Shown piece by piece: positions 22,747 to 32,794 of a stretch of 64,000 nt of DNA; the stretch's first letter is position 1, and every line of letters starts with the position of its first letter. The notes under the pieces are model-generated. The model did no database searches and was not told the DNA's origin. It was given only the letters and a program-made list of their open reading frames with translations. The translations under genes were made by a program, and so were the position numbers. The stretch spans positions 8,703,338-8,767,337 of the forward strand of contig JARUPZ010000013.1 of NCBI GenBank assembly GCA_031213475.1, in the 5' to 3' direction. This DNA comes from Nereocystis luetkeana (lineage: Eukaryota > Sar > Phaeophyceae > Laminariales > Laminariaceae).

Positions 22747-23870
22747 GGACCGTAGACGTTTGATTTCCGTGGTGGTCCGATATGAGCGGGCCATCCTAAT
22801 CGTTGAACAATCGTGGTGGGTTCCCGATATGAGCGGGCCGTTTGAGACGGTAAACCATTCGAAAGCACGTTTACGCAGTGGTCGATTAGCAAGGGTTTTC
22901 CCAAGAAATCTGGGCCGTTAGAGACGGAACTTTTGCACTAAATAATCGTTTGGCAATCTTGGTGGGTTCCCGATATGAGCGGGCCGTTGTCACGGAAGAC
23001 CACCGGAGAGCACGCGCAAACATAGGTACCGTAGACGTCCGATTTTCGCGGTGGTCCGATATGAGCGGGCCATCCTAATCCTTGGCAATCGGGGTGGGTT
23101 CCCGATATGAGCGGGCCGTTAGAGACGGTAAACCATTCGAAAGCACGTTTACGTAGTGGTCGATTAGCAAGGGTTTCCCCAAGAAATCTGGGCCGTTAGA
23201 GACGGAACGTTTGCACTAAATAATCGTTTGGCAATCTTGGTGGGTTCCCGATATGAGCGGGCCGTTGTCACGGAAGACCACCGGAGAGCACGCGCAAACA
23301 TAGGTACCGTAGACGTCCGATTTTCGCGGTGGTCCGATATGAGCGGGCCATCCTAATCCTTAGCAATCGTGGTGGGTTCCCGATATGAGCGGGCCGTTAG
23401 AGACGGTAAACCATTCGAAAGCACGTTTACGTAGTGGTCGATTAGCAAGGGTTTCCCCAAGAAATCTGGGCCGTTAGAAACGGAACTTTTGCACTAAATA
23501 ATTGTTTGGCGATCTTGGTGGGTTCCCGATATGAGCGGGCCGTTGTCACGGAAGGCCACCGGAGAGCACGCGCAAACATAGGTACCGTAGACGTCCGATT
23601 TTCGCGGTGGTCCGATATGAGCGGGTCATCCTAATCCTTAGCAATCGTGGTGGGTTCCCGATATGAGCGGGCCGTTAGAGACGGTAAACCATTCGAAAGC
23701 ACGTGTACGTAGTGGTCGATTAGCAGGGGTTTTCCCAGGTAACCTGGGCTGTTAGAGACGGAACGTTTGCACTAAATAATCGTTTGTCAATCTTAGTGGG
23801 TTCCCGATATGAGCGGGCCGTTCGGAAGAACGGAACCAGGTGACAGTTTAGCAATTTTCAGAGTTCCGAT
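22747..23870 (+). repeat. 278-bp satellite, four units
   Basis: Units start near 22747, 23025, 23303 and 23581 (GGTACCGTAGACGTCCGATT). Each holds the motif CCGATATGAGCGGGCC three times, so a shorter ancestral repeat is likely. The array lies between B1 and B2 of the DIRS-like element. No frame in it is conserved. Confidence 0.9.
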
Positions 23871-23920
23871 ATGAGCGGTTGCCTCTGGATTGCACATGAG
23901 AAAAGGAGGGGGGGGGAGTC

Positions 23921-24179
23921 GTTCCAGTCGCGGAGCGCGACCGGTAGATATGTCGACCGCGTTTCCGTTTTTTGTGTTTCGGGGAAGGCGTTAATACGCG
24001 GGGGGGGGAAAGGGGCAGTGCAGCCCCTCCCCCCCCCCCCCCCTTTTGGCTGATTGTTTAGGCGTAAGGGAAGCGTATGCACGCGGGGGGGGGAAGGAGC
24101 AGAGCAGACCTTTCCCCCCCCCCCATCGGCTATTTTTTCATATAATTCAAAGCATCTTTCGTGGAAGTAACAACCAAAG
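23921..24179 (+). repeat. Direct repeat B2 of the DIRS-like element
   Basis: Second copy of B1, differing by a few substitutions and by lengths of G and C runs. Its end (AACAACCAAAG) marks the right border of the element. Confidence 0.85.
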
Positions 24180-24810
24180 GGTACAGGCAGTATCGGGCTC
24201 AATTTGATGTGGAAGTGCTCACTACAACCTTAAATATCAGCATGCAGTTCCAAAATTTACACGGGATCCAGCGCCTTTCGAGGAAAACATTTTCTGCCGC
24301 CGCCCCCAGTTTTCAGTTTTGAAGCCTCGACGTTCCCCGGAGAACCGCTTTCACACAGCGGCCCAAAGATCCTTCTCGCTGTGGTAAAATGATACCCTCG
24401 CAGTATGTGCACGGTTTGATGACGTATTTCCTGTTTTATAGCAGCAGGCATACTCAGGGGGTCCCAAGAGTCATGATAAGTTGTAATCGGGGGGGGGGGG
24501 TGGTATCTGGCGTACTTGGATTACCGGCATCATGTCGACCGCAGTGTATATACTCCGAGTGGCAGAATATTCGTACTATGTACAGGGTCAGTTATCGTGA
24601 TACACTAGGTATTGCAAGTGTTTCGGATGTTCGTACTGCGGGTACAGCACTTACTTACTTCCTCGGCGTCCGGTACTACTGCTCTTACACACATTACTCG
24701 CGAAAGGCGGGTCTTCTGTTCGTAGTGCTCATGTTCCGAGCACTCGCAGTATTTAGACAGCCCTACTCTCGGTACTCTGAGTTCGAGCTCTACTCAATGC
24801 TCCTCGGAGT
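24180..24810. other. No recognised gene
   Basis: The plus-strand frame at 24389-24949 runs into the NAE tail and shows no domain. I see no repeat family here apart from a G run at 24489-24500. Confidence 0.4.
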
Positions 24811-25577
24811 ATGCTGTTGTTGTTGTCATATTAACTCTCGGACAAAGGAGTCCGTGGTCACACGAAGGTGCTGGGGCTTTAGCAAGTCCAAGAAACCCCC
24901 CAAAAAAATCGAAATTCGGCTGCCTAAAAAAATGTACAATAATAGATGAAGGCGCACACAAGCGAATAAAATCAACGTGCGAACAAAACTAAAATGGCCG
25001 CGCGTCTATCCTTCCAACTATCAAACATATATCTCCCCCCGTTCCCACCACTAACCAACGCGTGGCTGTTGTCTGCAGCGGCTGCTATCTGGAGTACTGC
25101 CTGCACCTCCTTACGAAACGCACGGTAGCCGTGAACACAGAGAAAAACACACCTGATGATGTCTGCGGTGCTGTCGGAGTGACGACTCGCGGACATGCAG
25201 TGAAAAAAGAGCGATCGAAGAACCGTGAAAAAAATCGAAACACGAGTATCAACGATCGCCAGGTCTTCCCGCACTGTCTGACACAAAGGTGCAGCACAGC
25301 TATGATACCATGCCCGCCCCTGAAAATTGCCGGAGTCATTCCAAGGGTATACAACTCGCCAACACTACATAGGCCAGTGACGTCAATACCAAATACATAC
25401 CAGGTACCATACTACTGCCTCGTGAAAAACAAAAACCAGACAAAAGACGAGGACTGCTTCTCTGGAGTGATGGTGAGTCCGGCCTTTCACCCGCCAGAAA
25501 GACCTACCCCTCTCGCTATAAGCCTCAGAGGGCATGCCTCGCAGCACGCCTTGCAGAAGCAACGAGGGGAACGGAGG
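24811..25577 (-). mobile_element. NAE copy, inverted, internally deleted
   Basis: On the minus strand the 3' end (TTAATATGACAACAACAAC) is at 24815-24835 and the 5' start (GTTCCCCTCGTTGCTTCTGC) near 25555-25575. The middle matches other copies up to about 25440, but about 450 bp of the 5' half is missing. A TACCTGGTA-type site lies at 25398-25406. It abuts the first TTAA MITE. Confidence 0.65.
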
Positions 25578-25579
25578 TG

Positions 25580-25686
25580 TTAACCCTTTTAGGACTGCAG
25601 TTTCGTTTTGAGAACAATTGGGGACAAATTACTCGGAATGTGACTGCCTTGTCCCCAAAACGGGACTGGAGTTCTAAAGGGGTTAA
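25580..25686. mobile_element. TTAA palindromic MITE, copy 1
   Basis: A 99-bp core starts CCCTTTTAG and ends CTAAAGGGG between two TTAA sites. Its ends are inverted repeats (CAGTTTCGTTTTGAGAACAA against GTCCCCAAAACGGGACTG). TTAA target sites with CCC...GGG ends are the mark of piggyBac-type transposons. No transposase is nearby. Confidence 0.75.
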
Positions 25687-25779
25687 CCCTTTTAGAACCG
25701 CAGTCCCGTTGTGGGGACAAACCATTCAAATTTCAAGCAGTTTGTCCCCAAAACGGGGCTGCGGTCCTAAAGGGGTTAA
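25683..25779. mobile_element. TTAA palindromic MITE, copy 2
   Basis: An 89-bp core CCCTTTTAGAACCGCAGTCC to CTAAAGGGG, sharing its left TTAA with copy 1. The arms (GTCCCGTTGTGGGGACAAAC and its inverted partner) are almost the whole element, so it would fold into one long hairpin. Confidence 0.8.
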
Positions 25780-25786
25780 GCGAACT

Positions 25787-26228
25787 GGAAGAATACGTAT
25801 GTGCTACATTATTATGGCGTCAGCAAAATGCAACCTACCCCATGTCATCGTTACCTCAGCCGTATATACGACGGAGACGACATATTACACCCATGAACAT
25901 TCTAGAATATATCTGTTCAATAACACAAAAAATCGCAATATCAAACGAAACGACGATATAGAAACCGGAAACCCGACGTACAAATAAATGCCCCCCTCGA
26001 AGGAGATGCGGTAGATAATCCGAAACGTTCAAAACTAATATATTGCCACAACATAGAAGTATGCAAGGTAAGACTATGTTCATTAATTACGAAAATTACC
26101 GACACGTTGACAGATTCTGAAGACAAACACAACCGACCGCGCCCTCGAGGCAGACACTGCCAGTTGTTGTACGAGCAGCATGGGCTGGTTGAACCTACAA
26201 TTAAGTCCACCTGGTACCCCGTTTCCCT
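25787..26228. other. No recognised gene
   Basis: Short frames on both strands without a known motif. Nothing is assigned. Confidence 0.4.
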
Positions 26229-26230
26229 GC

Positions 26231-26332
26231 TTAATCCTTTTAGAACCGCAGTCCCGTTTTGGGGACAAACCAGTCAAATTTCAAGTAGTTTGTCCCCAAA
26301 ACGGAACTCAACTGCGGTTCTAAAGGGGTTAA
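26231..26332. mobile_element. TTAA palindromic MITE, copy 3
   Basis: A 94-bp core between TTAA sites at 26231-26234 and 26329-26332. The left end has CCC changed to TCC. The arms match copy 2 (TTTTAGAACCGCAGTCCCG and inverted). The element is flanked by unrelated sequence. Confidence 0.8.
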
Positions 26333-27343
26333 GGTATCCTTAAAAAAATCGTCAAACGTGCCCCCGTTTTGGAAAGGACGGGTCGGGCACTAAAAAAACA
26401 AACAAATAAAGCAAAGCAGGCCCTCCATCGACCCACGAAACGATACTATTAAATGCATTAATACTACCTGCAACGACACTGAAAAAAAACATCAATTCGC
26501 GGAGGATTAAAGCGCCAGAACAAAAAGGAAAAAAAGAAGAAGCTATCAAACTACGAGCAGCTGCAGCAGTATGGAGAGCATGGACGTTACAGCAGTAATG
26601 AGCCCGTCCCGAAAAATTGGAAATCATCGAGAGGAACAATGCCTCCATACATACCCTATTTTCACCCCGTGCGCGGACAAAAAAAGCAAAACTATAAATG
26701 TGATTCGTCTTGCTCAAATTGAATGACATGTGGACCCCCGAGAAGACGGTTTCCTTGACATACAAGGTACATATATATATAATAGTACACAGCGAATGAC
26801 ATATAAATTTGTTCCAGGCGGGCCCCAGGAAAGAGTAAGCTATCCTAACGCCTAAAAGGCGCTGAAGGTGGTTTGAGCGTTATCCTCTGTCTCGTTTACA
26901 TGCAGGCTGAACGTTTTGTGGGTTTATGGTCTATTCACGGGTCAATGCTGTTCCAGATGCTCAGACTGACTATTATTATTAGTAGAACGAGTGAGTGCGT
27001 TATTTTCAAAGCTCGTGCCCCAAACAGCCTGTCGGCGTGTCGTCTTCGTGATCCAGATGGGGGAACACAAGAAGAAGCGTCAGAATTCCGACGCCTATCT
27101 ATGTAAGTGCACAACAAGTTGATACCTGGTATCTCATTGGCACCTAAATAAATGCGTACCAGGGACCTATTACTCGATACTCGGGAATGTAGTATCATAT
27201 TCGCTTGGGGTGTCGTCCATGCCCCCCCCCCCCGCCGCGCAAACTATATATATATTTTGTCTTTCATTTCTCATCCCCACCACCTATTGTACGTAGCCAG
27301 GACCCAGTTCTGGGGTCCTTCAGGCCTCCCTATACTTCCGTTC
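26333..27343. other. No recognised gene
   Basis: About 1 kb with no coding support. A TACCTGGTA site lies at 27123-27131 and a C run at 27222-27233. Confidence 0.4.
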
Positions 27344-28613
27344 CCCTCGCTGCCTCGGCAAGGAAGGCTGCGAGGCATGCTCTGTCAGGCTAATAGCGAG
27401 TGGGGTAGGTCTTTCTGGCGGGTGTAAGGCCGGACTAACCCTCAACGAGTGATACCTTCTTGCTGCTGCCTGTGGCCGCGAGGCTCAGGCGGCAGTAGAG
27501 TTGGGTCGTACGTGGTTACGTCAGGCCCGTAGACCTACGATTCGCGCGTCTTTTATAGGCAGCTGCGGCAGCGCAGGAATGCTCAATCGGGGTGTCCGTG
27601 CGCGGAGGCAGGCGCCACCACAGGCCACACTACGGCGCAGTCTATTGCGCCGGTAGGAGGCTGGATTCGACGACGAGGGAGGACAGGAGGCAGACTGAGC
27701 GTCGACGTGCGGGGAAGAGACGGATTGACCTCCCCCTGCGCGAGAAGTTTTATTTTTCAGATCAGAACCGCAAGCAAGTGCGAGGAGCATTTTTTTTTTC
27801 AGGATGACGCAGAGGAAAGGGAATCGACTGGAAGGGAATAGGAACGAGAGCACGCGCAAAGGAGCGGGTGGATTTATCCAAGGCGATGAGGCGGCCATGA
27901 AGAGCGGCTCGAAGATGGTGCACGGAGACCCATGATCTGCGCGCACACTATCATCACGAGAGAAGCAGCTAGCTGTCAGAGTTTGTTTTTTCCTGGTATT
28001 GTTTTTTCACAAGGCAGAATAGTATCTACCGGTACTTGTTATTAACGTCGTCACTGGTCTTTGTAGTTTAACGAGTTTTATACCCTTCATGGGGAATATC
28101 CTACGCAATTATCAGAGAGTCTTAGACGTCGTATCATAACCGTGCTGAACCTTTTTGTGTCAGACAGTCCAGGAAGAGATGGTGATCGTTGATGTTCGTG
28201 TGGTAGTAAGGTTCGATTGCTCCTTTTTTCACTGCATATCCGCGAGTCTTCACTCTGACAACACTCCAGATAGCAGGCAGGTAGGTGTGTTCCTCTTTCG
28301 TTTTCACGACTACCGTGCGTTTCGTACGGTGCAGGCTGCACTTCAGACAGCATCCGCTGTAGTCAGCAGCCACGAGTCGGTTGGTGGTGGGAACGAGGGT
28401 ACTCTATGTTATAGTTGAGAGGATATACCCGCGGCCATGTTAGTTCAGTTTGCACATTGGTTTTAGGTTGTGTGCGCTTTCTTCGTCTCGTGTATTTTGA
28501 GGCAGACGCAATTTCGTTTTTTTTTTTTCGTTTTTCGGATCTTTCTAGGGCTCCAGCACCTTTGTGTGACCACGGACTCCTTCGTCAGAGAGTTCATGTG
28601 AGAACAACAACAT
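27344..28613 (+). mobile_element. NAE full-length copy (about 1.27 kb)
   Basis: This matches 60958-62222 over its whole length. It starts GTTCCCCTCGCTGCCTCGGC, passes TAAGGCCGGACT and the GACGGTGCACGGAGACCCAT block, and ends GTTCATGTGAGAACAACAAC. No reading frame is kept between copies, so it is non-coding. The 3' terminal 50 bp resemble LINE-A. It may be an internally deleted LINE that keeps a 5' and a 3' UTR. No pol III boxes are clear, so it is not a classical SINE. Confidence 0.75.
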
Positions 28614-28757
28614 ACGACGTATACGATTAAACTTGAAACAAGTACCTCCGGCGGAAGAGCCGCACAGACGGAATTTGTAGCTCAAGCAGGAAGAAGCTTC
28701 GATCACACTCTTCGTTCCCACCATTGCTGTCCTTCTACATCAATCCTTATTGCAAAA

Positions 28758-29045
28758 CAAGTTGTTGTTGTTGTTGTTGTTCTCACATTAACTCACAATT
28801 CAATGCAGTCCGTGGTCGCAGGACAGGCTCCAATAACTCTGGAGTGGAAGAAATACCTCAAGTAAAAACAGAGGCAAAACACAAAAAACAAGCATACGCA
28901 CTCCACCACTGCGGACACCAGGGAAGCAAAAAGGAGACTATTAATAATAGCAGACAAAAACCTAAAAAAAGAAGATGAAGCTAAGCAAAAGAAAAACAAA
29001 AGCAAAACTAAAACAGACGCAGATAGCTAAACGCAAAAAAAAGAA
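28758..29045 (-). mobile_element. LINE-A 3' tail copy 3
   Basis: (GTT)n followed by CTCACATTAACTCACAATTC gives the minus-strand LINE-A end. The match goes on through the 3' UTR to about 29045 and stops before the RT frame. It ends against a double TACCAGGTACCAGGTA site (29053-29068) and then SINE1. Confidence 0.8.
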
Positions 29046-29111
29046 AAACAAGTACCAGGTACCAGGTACGGGGTTATTTTGTCCGGATTACGCGCTAGGC
29101 ACGCGTAGCAA

Positions 29112-29467
29112 CCGGTCGCCCCGGTGGTTCAAGTGGTTAACCTCGAATTCTACTTGTTTGAGTCCTCCTGGGTTCGAGCCCCAGGTGGGTCGGACATTTG
29201 ACTTTATTTGCAAAAATATAAAAGGATTCAATTGTTGAGGGCGCCTTGCAGCGTGGGTAGGCACAATTCGATGCGAGTCGACGAGGGAAGAAATAGCTGA
29301 AATCTTCTCGCGATAAAAATGAAGGCACGTACCGTAGCGAGAAGGGGGGAGAAGAGCCTGCTATGTGACCCCGGGTCTGAGTTACGAGTTGGAAGGAGAG
29401 AGAGAAGAAGATGTGCGAAGATAATGAATGGGATGAGAAAAAAAAAAAAGAAGAAAAGAAGAAAAAA
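29112..29467 (+). mobile_element. SINE1 copy 2
   Basis: The head starts CCGGTCGCCCCGGTGGTTC with the same box A and box B as copy 1. A 3-bp insertion (TCC) separates the boxes. The body is close to copy 1 and ends in an A-rich, G-dotted tail (29438-29467). Confidence 0.85.
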
Positions 29468-29469
29468 TC

Positions 29470-30045
29470 ACGGGGTGCTCGATACATGACATCGTCGGCC
29501 GGGCGGGGCGTTCACCAAAGTTATCGCCGGATACATATATATGTGGGACAGAGCAGTAGCAGTATACCTGGTATAGTATTGATAGTACAGTAGCAGTGTC
29601 TCCAGGTGGTTTAAACGGCGACGCAGGTCGAGGTCTAATCAAATAATGTCTCCTCTTTAGCAGTGAATTTTTTTTTTATGAACGTCGAACTCGGCAGTTT
29701 ATCACCTTTTCCCTGGTCCATGCCTGATCGCAGAGTATACATGATATATATGCATTCGACTTTGCCAAGGACACATCGACGGGGGACGTTAATCCTCTAG
29801 CTCACCGGCAAGGTCGCTCGCGGGGTGGTCAGCAACACTGCTCCACAATTGTACGTAGGTGACAGGCACGAGCAGTCGCGGTCTGGTCTTTGGCGACGAA
29901 CGACAAGGTAGGAGTTGTCGACTAAGAATGGTGGGCGGGACGGGTGTTCATTCCAGATACCAGGTAGATGGGTTTTAACAAAAAGGCATGATAATCAAGG
30001 GTGCAATATGTAACCGCGGAGATGAAACGAAACGGATATACCTAG
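29470..30045. other. No recognised gene
   Basis: No supported feature except TACCWGGTA sites at 29565-29573 and 29958-29966. Confidence 0.4.
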
Positions 30046-30047
30046 GA

Positions 30048-30340
30048 GGGGCGTGGTATTGTAGCAGCTGCTGTGATTCACGTTTTGTCAAAGCGTCTGG
30101 GAAGACTTGGCGATCGTTGCTACTTACTTGTATAACGGTTGTTATCGATTTTGATTGTTGTTACTATTTATCTGCGTGACGGAGGGTTGACACTCTGACA
30201 GCACCCCAGACAGCAGGCTTGCCCCTATCTGCGTTCGCGGCTACCGCATACAGGTATTTCGTACTGTGAGTGCAGCACTCCAGACATCAACGACTGCTGA
30301 TGTAGTCCGTAGCCACTCTTAAAAGTTTGTTATTGTGGCA
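30048..30340 (+). mobile_element. Diverged NAE fragment
   Basis: The order GGGCGTGGTATTGTA, GCGATCGTTG, CACTCTGACAGCACCCCAGA and GTGCAGCACTCCAGACA follows the middle of NAE (6205-6450) with many changes. It is an older copy without the 3' end. Confidence 0.55.
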
Positions 30341-30344
30341 ACGG

Positions 30345-31180
30345 ACCCACCTGGGATTCGTAGTTTATAAACAAATACATACCGGTATAATACAACAGCA
30401 TTCAGCAACTCTTCGTAGCATGCGAGGGTGCCACGTTTGATAGCCATCCGTGTGTATTTGTATATTTGTATCATTTTTTCATTTCGGTGTGCTTCATCTT
30501 TTGAGCACACGACATTCGTCCGGTCGGTTCATTCACAGCTCACAATACGTTCCAAGACTACGTATTTCCCCTCCTCTGTCCATCTTTGTCAGCGCTAGTC
30601 AACGTATCAACCCCTTCCCTCCCGATAAGTCTCCTTTTTCAGCCAACTACTCTCTGAGAACTCCCTATACCCTGTATGACTGAATTTCAACGAAATTCTC
30701 GATATCAGAGCTTATATTTTTTTATACTTACCAGATATGTACGAGCGAGTACCAACTTCGTATCCACCTTGTAAAAGTTGCCCTTCGCGTGCTCTATTGA
30801 ATTTCCTGACGTAAAATACAGTAGTACCGGCCCGCTAGTATGAACCCGAAAAATCGGCCGGAGGCTGGGTTTCTTATTTTCCTGGGAGCATGAGCATCAT
30901 TTTCTTAAATGCTCCTTTCTTACTCTTCTTTGGAAAATGAGCATGATTTTCTTAAAAGCGCCTTTCTTATTTTTGCCAGCAACGTTCCATGTTGTTTTCT
31001 TCCTCAATTTTGAATCCGTCTCTTCTCTTCTGACGTTATTCTCAGTATCATAGCGTATACGTCCCCATCTACGCCCGAATGACCTCGATAAACCATGATG
31101 TTACTCGTGGTCTTGCAGGCGCACGTTAGGCGTGCGCTTCCTACCCCCTGCGCGAATCGGCCCGACGTCGCTTATCTCGT
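30345..31180. other. No recognised gene
   Basis: A repeated ATGAGCATNATTTTCTTAAA block occurs at about 30890 and 30936. Otherwise I see nothing I can name. Confidence 0.4.
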
Positions 31181-32465
31181 TCAGGCAACCCCCCCCCCCC
31201 CCACCGGCGAACTCTGTATCGTACTACCGACCCCCCCTCGCTCTCTCGACTCTTCCTCCTCCTCCTCCTCCTCTTCGGACTCAACGCGCATGCGCTTCCT
31301 ACCCCCTGCGTGAATCGGCCCAACGTCGCTCATGTCGTTCAGGCTACTCCCCTTCCCCCCCGACGAACCCTCGATCGTACTACCGACCCCCCCTCCTCCC
31401 GACTCCTCTTCCTCCTCCTCGTCCTCCTCGTCCTCCTCCTCCTCCTCCTCCTCCTCCTCCTCCTCCTCCTCCTCCTCCTCCTCCTCCTTCTCCTCCTCTT
31501 CCACCTCCTCCTCCTCTTCCTCGTCCTCGAACTCGCTCTCGTCCTCGCTCTCGCTGTCCTCTGAAGAGTCCTTTTCGGCGCAGCGCGATAGCAGCGCCCA
31601 CGACCCCCCTGCCGCGACCCCATCCACCGAGTACTTCGCCAGCGGATGTTCCATGCCACGTGTGCTGCCGTCGGTCTCGAGAAACACCCTGAAGTCGTAG
31701 AGTTGGCTTGTGCGTGCTTGGGCCTTTCGTGTGATGACCCCCCTGAACCAACCCATCCCGAGCCGAAGCAGTATCTCTTGGTTAACAAGATTCTGAGTGA
31801 GGGCGGCAGGTGCTGAGCTTACAAAATGATAACCGTCAGGGGCTTCAAACGGCAGTAAGTCCTCGTCGTCAGAGATGCCGTCGTCCATGTCCAGCACAGC
31901 CTCCTCATCAACCTCTTGCTCCGTCTCGCTCTCACTCTCCTTCTCGTCGCTTGAACCTGGCGGGTTCTCCTCATCCGTGGGAGCAGGAGAGATTGGTAGC
32001 ACGTACGTCCTCTAGCGGTTCCGGTGTAGTATCAACCCCCATGAAGGAGTACGTGCCCCGCTCTTCGCCTTGGAGATTTATGAGGTCGCCATTGCTGCCA
32101 TCTGCCGTCATCGTCAGCCCCGTCTTCTCGAAGAGGCCATTGCGGTACGCAGTGTTGCTGTCGATCTTCTTCGCGGCCTCTCTGGTCCATTGCGTGATCA
32201 AAATCCGACGATGAGACGCCGTCATCTTATTGGACTCCCACTTTTCTACGTCTGTGACTACCCCTTCTATCGCTCTGGTCTTCAAAAGTTGGAACTGGTC
32301 TGTGGTCAACGCTCCCTTGTGCCTCAGCTTTCCCAACTCGGCCTTGACGCGGAGTAAGGCCGCAGAGTTTTTGGGCAACAACAGCGCTTGCTGCTTGGCT
32401 CTTGCCTCACGTGGGCACAGCTGCGGAGCTGCGGAGCTGCGCGCGTCGAGCAGGAGTTCTACCAC
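31181..32465 (-). pseudogene. Two overlapping ORFs with a Glu-rich region, element-type protein of unknown function
   Basis: The upstream frame (32465-31971) reads MVELLLDARSSAAPQLCPRE and later TQWTREAAKKIDSNTAYRNG, then LFEKTGLTMTADGSNGD. It resembles the region after the catalytic core of pogo/CENP-B type DDE transposases (W..A...., F.K.GL), but no catalytic part is present. A second frame takes over near 31990 and reads PFEAPDGYHFV and LRLGMGWFRGVITRKAQART, then YDFRVFLETDGSTR and GSWALL, ending in about 60 almost continuous Glu codons. One frame change would join them. It could be a spliced or broken gene. Function is unknown. Confidence 0.4.
31240..31560. repeat. CCT/AGG trinucleotide tract
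   Basis: Long (TCC)n and (CTC)n runs at 31253-31277 and 31400-31540 give poly-Glu on the minus strand and poly-Ser, Leu or Pro on the plus strand. All other frames here are shadows of this tract. Confidence 0.9.
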
Positions 32466-32794
32466 AGACGGTCGGCTTTTTTTGTGGGACTGTCAAAAGC
32501 GTGTAACCCCCGTTTGTTCTGGCATCATTATGTTTTTGGAGTATTCGTCATCCAAGCCACAATTGATTCGTACCTGAGGATTGGCAACAGTGCGAAACAG
32601 CCAGTGTACAGGAGTACAGAAAAATGACAGAATATACTGTACTGTACCCCACATATCTAGGGGCACGGTGGGCCGCCAGGGGAAGGGTTGCTCTTCTTGA
32701 GTTGCGGCAGATGCCGACGCTGGATCGTTTCTCAAGTTTGTTTCTCAAGTTTGTCTAAACTTTGAGGCTGATTTTCTTACTGACACGTTTCTTA

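Larger units (their letters stand above)
16295..24179 (+). mobile_element. DIRS/Ngaro-like tyrosine-recombinase retrotransposon (degenerate)
   Basis: Gag-like frames, then RT plus RNase H, then an overlapping tyrosine recombinase lie in the order known from DIRS/Ngaro/PAT elements. The element ends in direct repeats B1 (22094-22348) and B2 (23921-24179). The B1/A2 junction (CCAAAG then AGAAAGGTTGT) matches the left border (AGAAAGGTTGT at 16295), and the block GTTGTTGGTTATCGGTGCTT occurs at both 16301 and 22652. This supports the split direct-repeat layout A1-ORFs-B1-A2-B2. Coding strands are very G-rich, and several frames break at G runs or at TAG codons. A 278-bp satellite lies between B1 and B2. 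The exact left border is uncertain. Confidence 0.8.

Noticed and set aside
22422-22904. 160-residue minus-strand frame between B1 and the satellite
   Set aside because: No domain and it overlaps the A2 block. Probably chance.
24389-24949. 186-residue plus-strand frame
   Set aside because: Its end lies in the inverted NAE tail and the rest has no motif, so I do not call a gene.
31339-31788. Arg-, Gly- or Ser-rich frames over the CCT tract
   Set aside because: They are shadows of the trinucleotide run in other frames. Only the minus-strand frame with flanking non-repeat sequence is kept.
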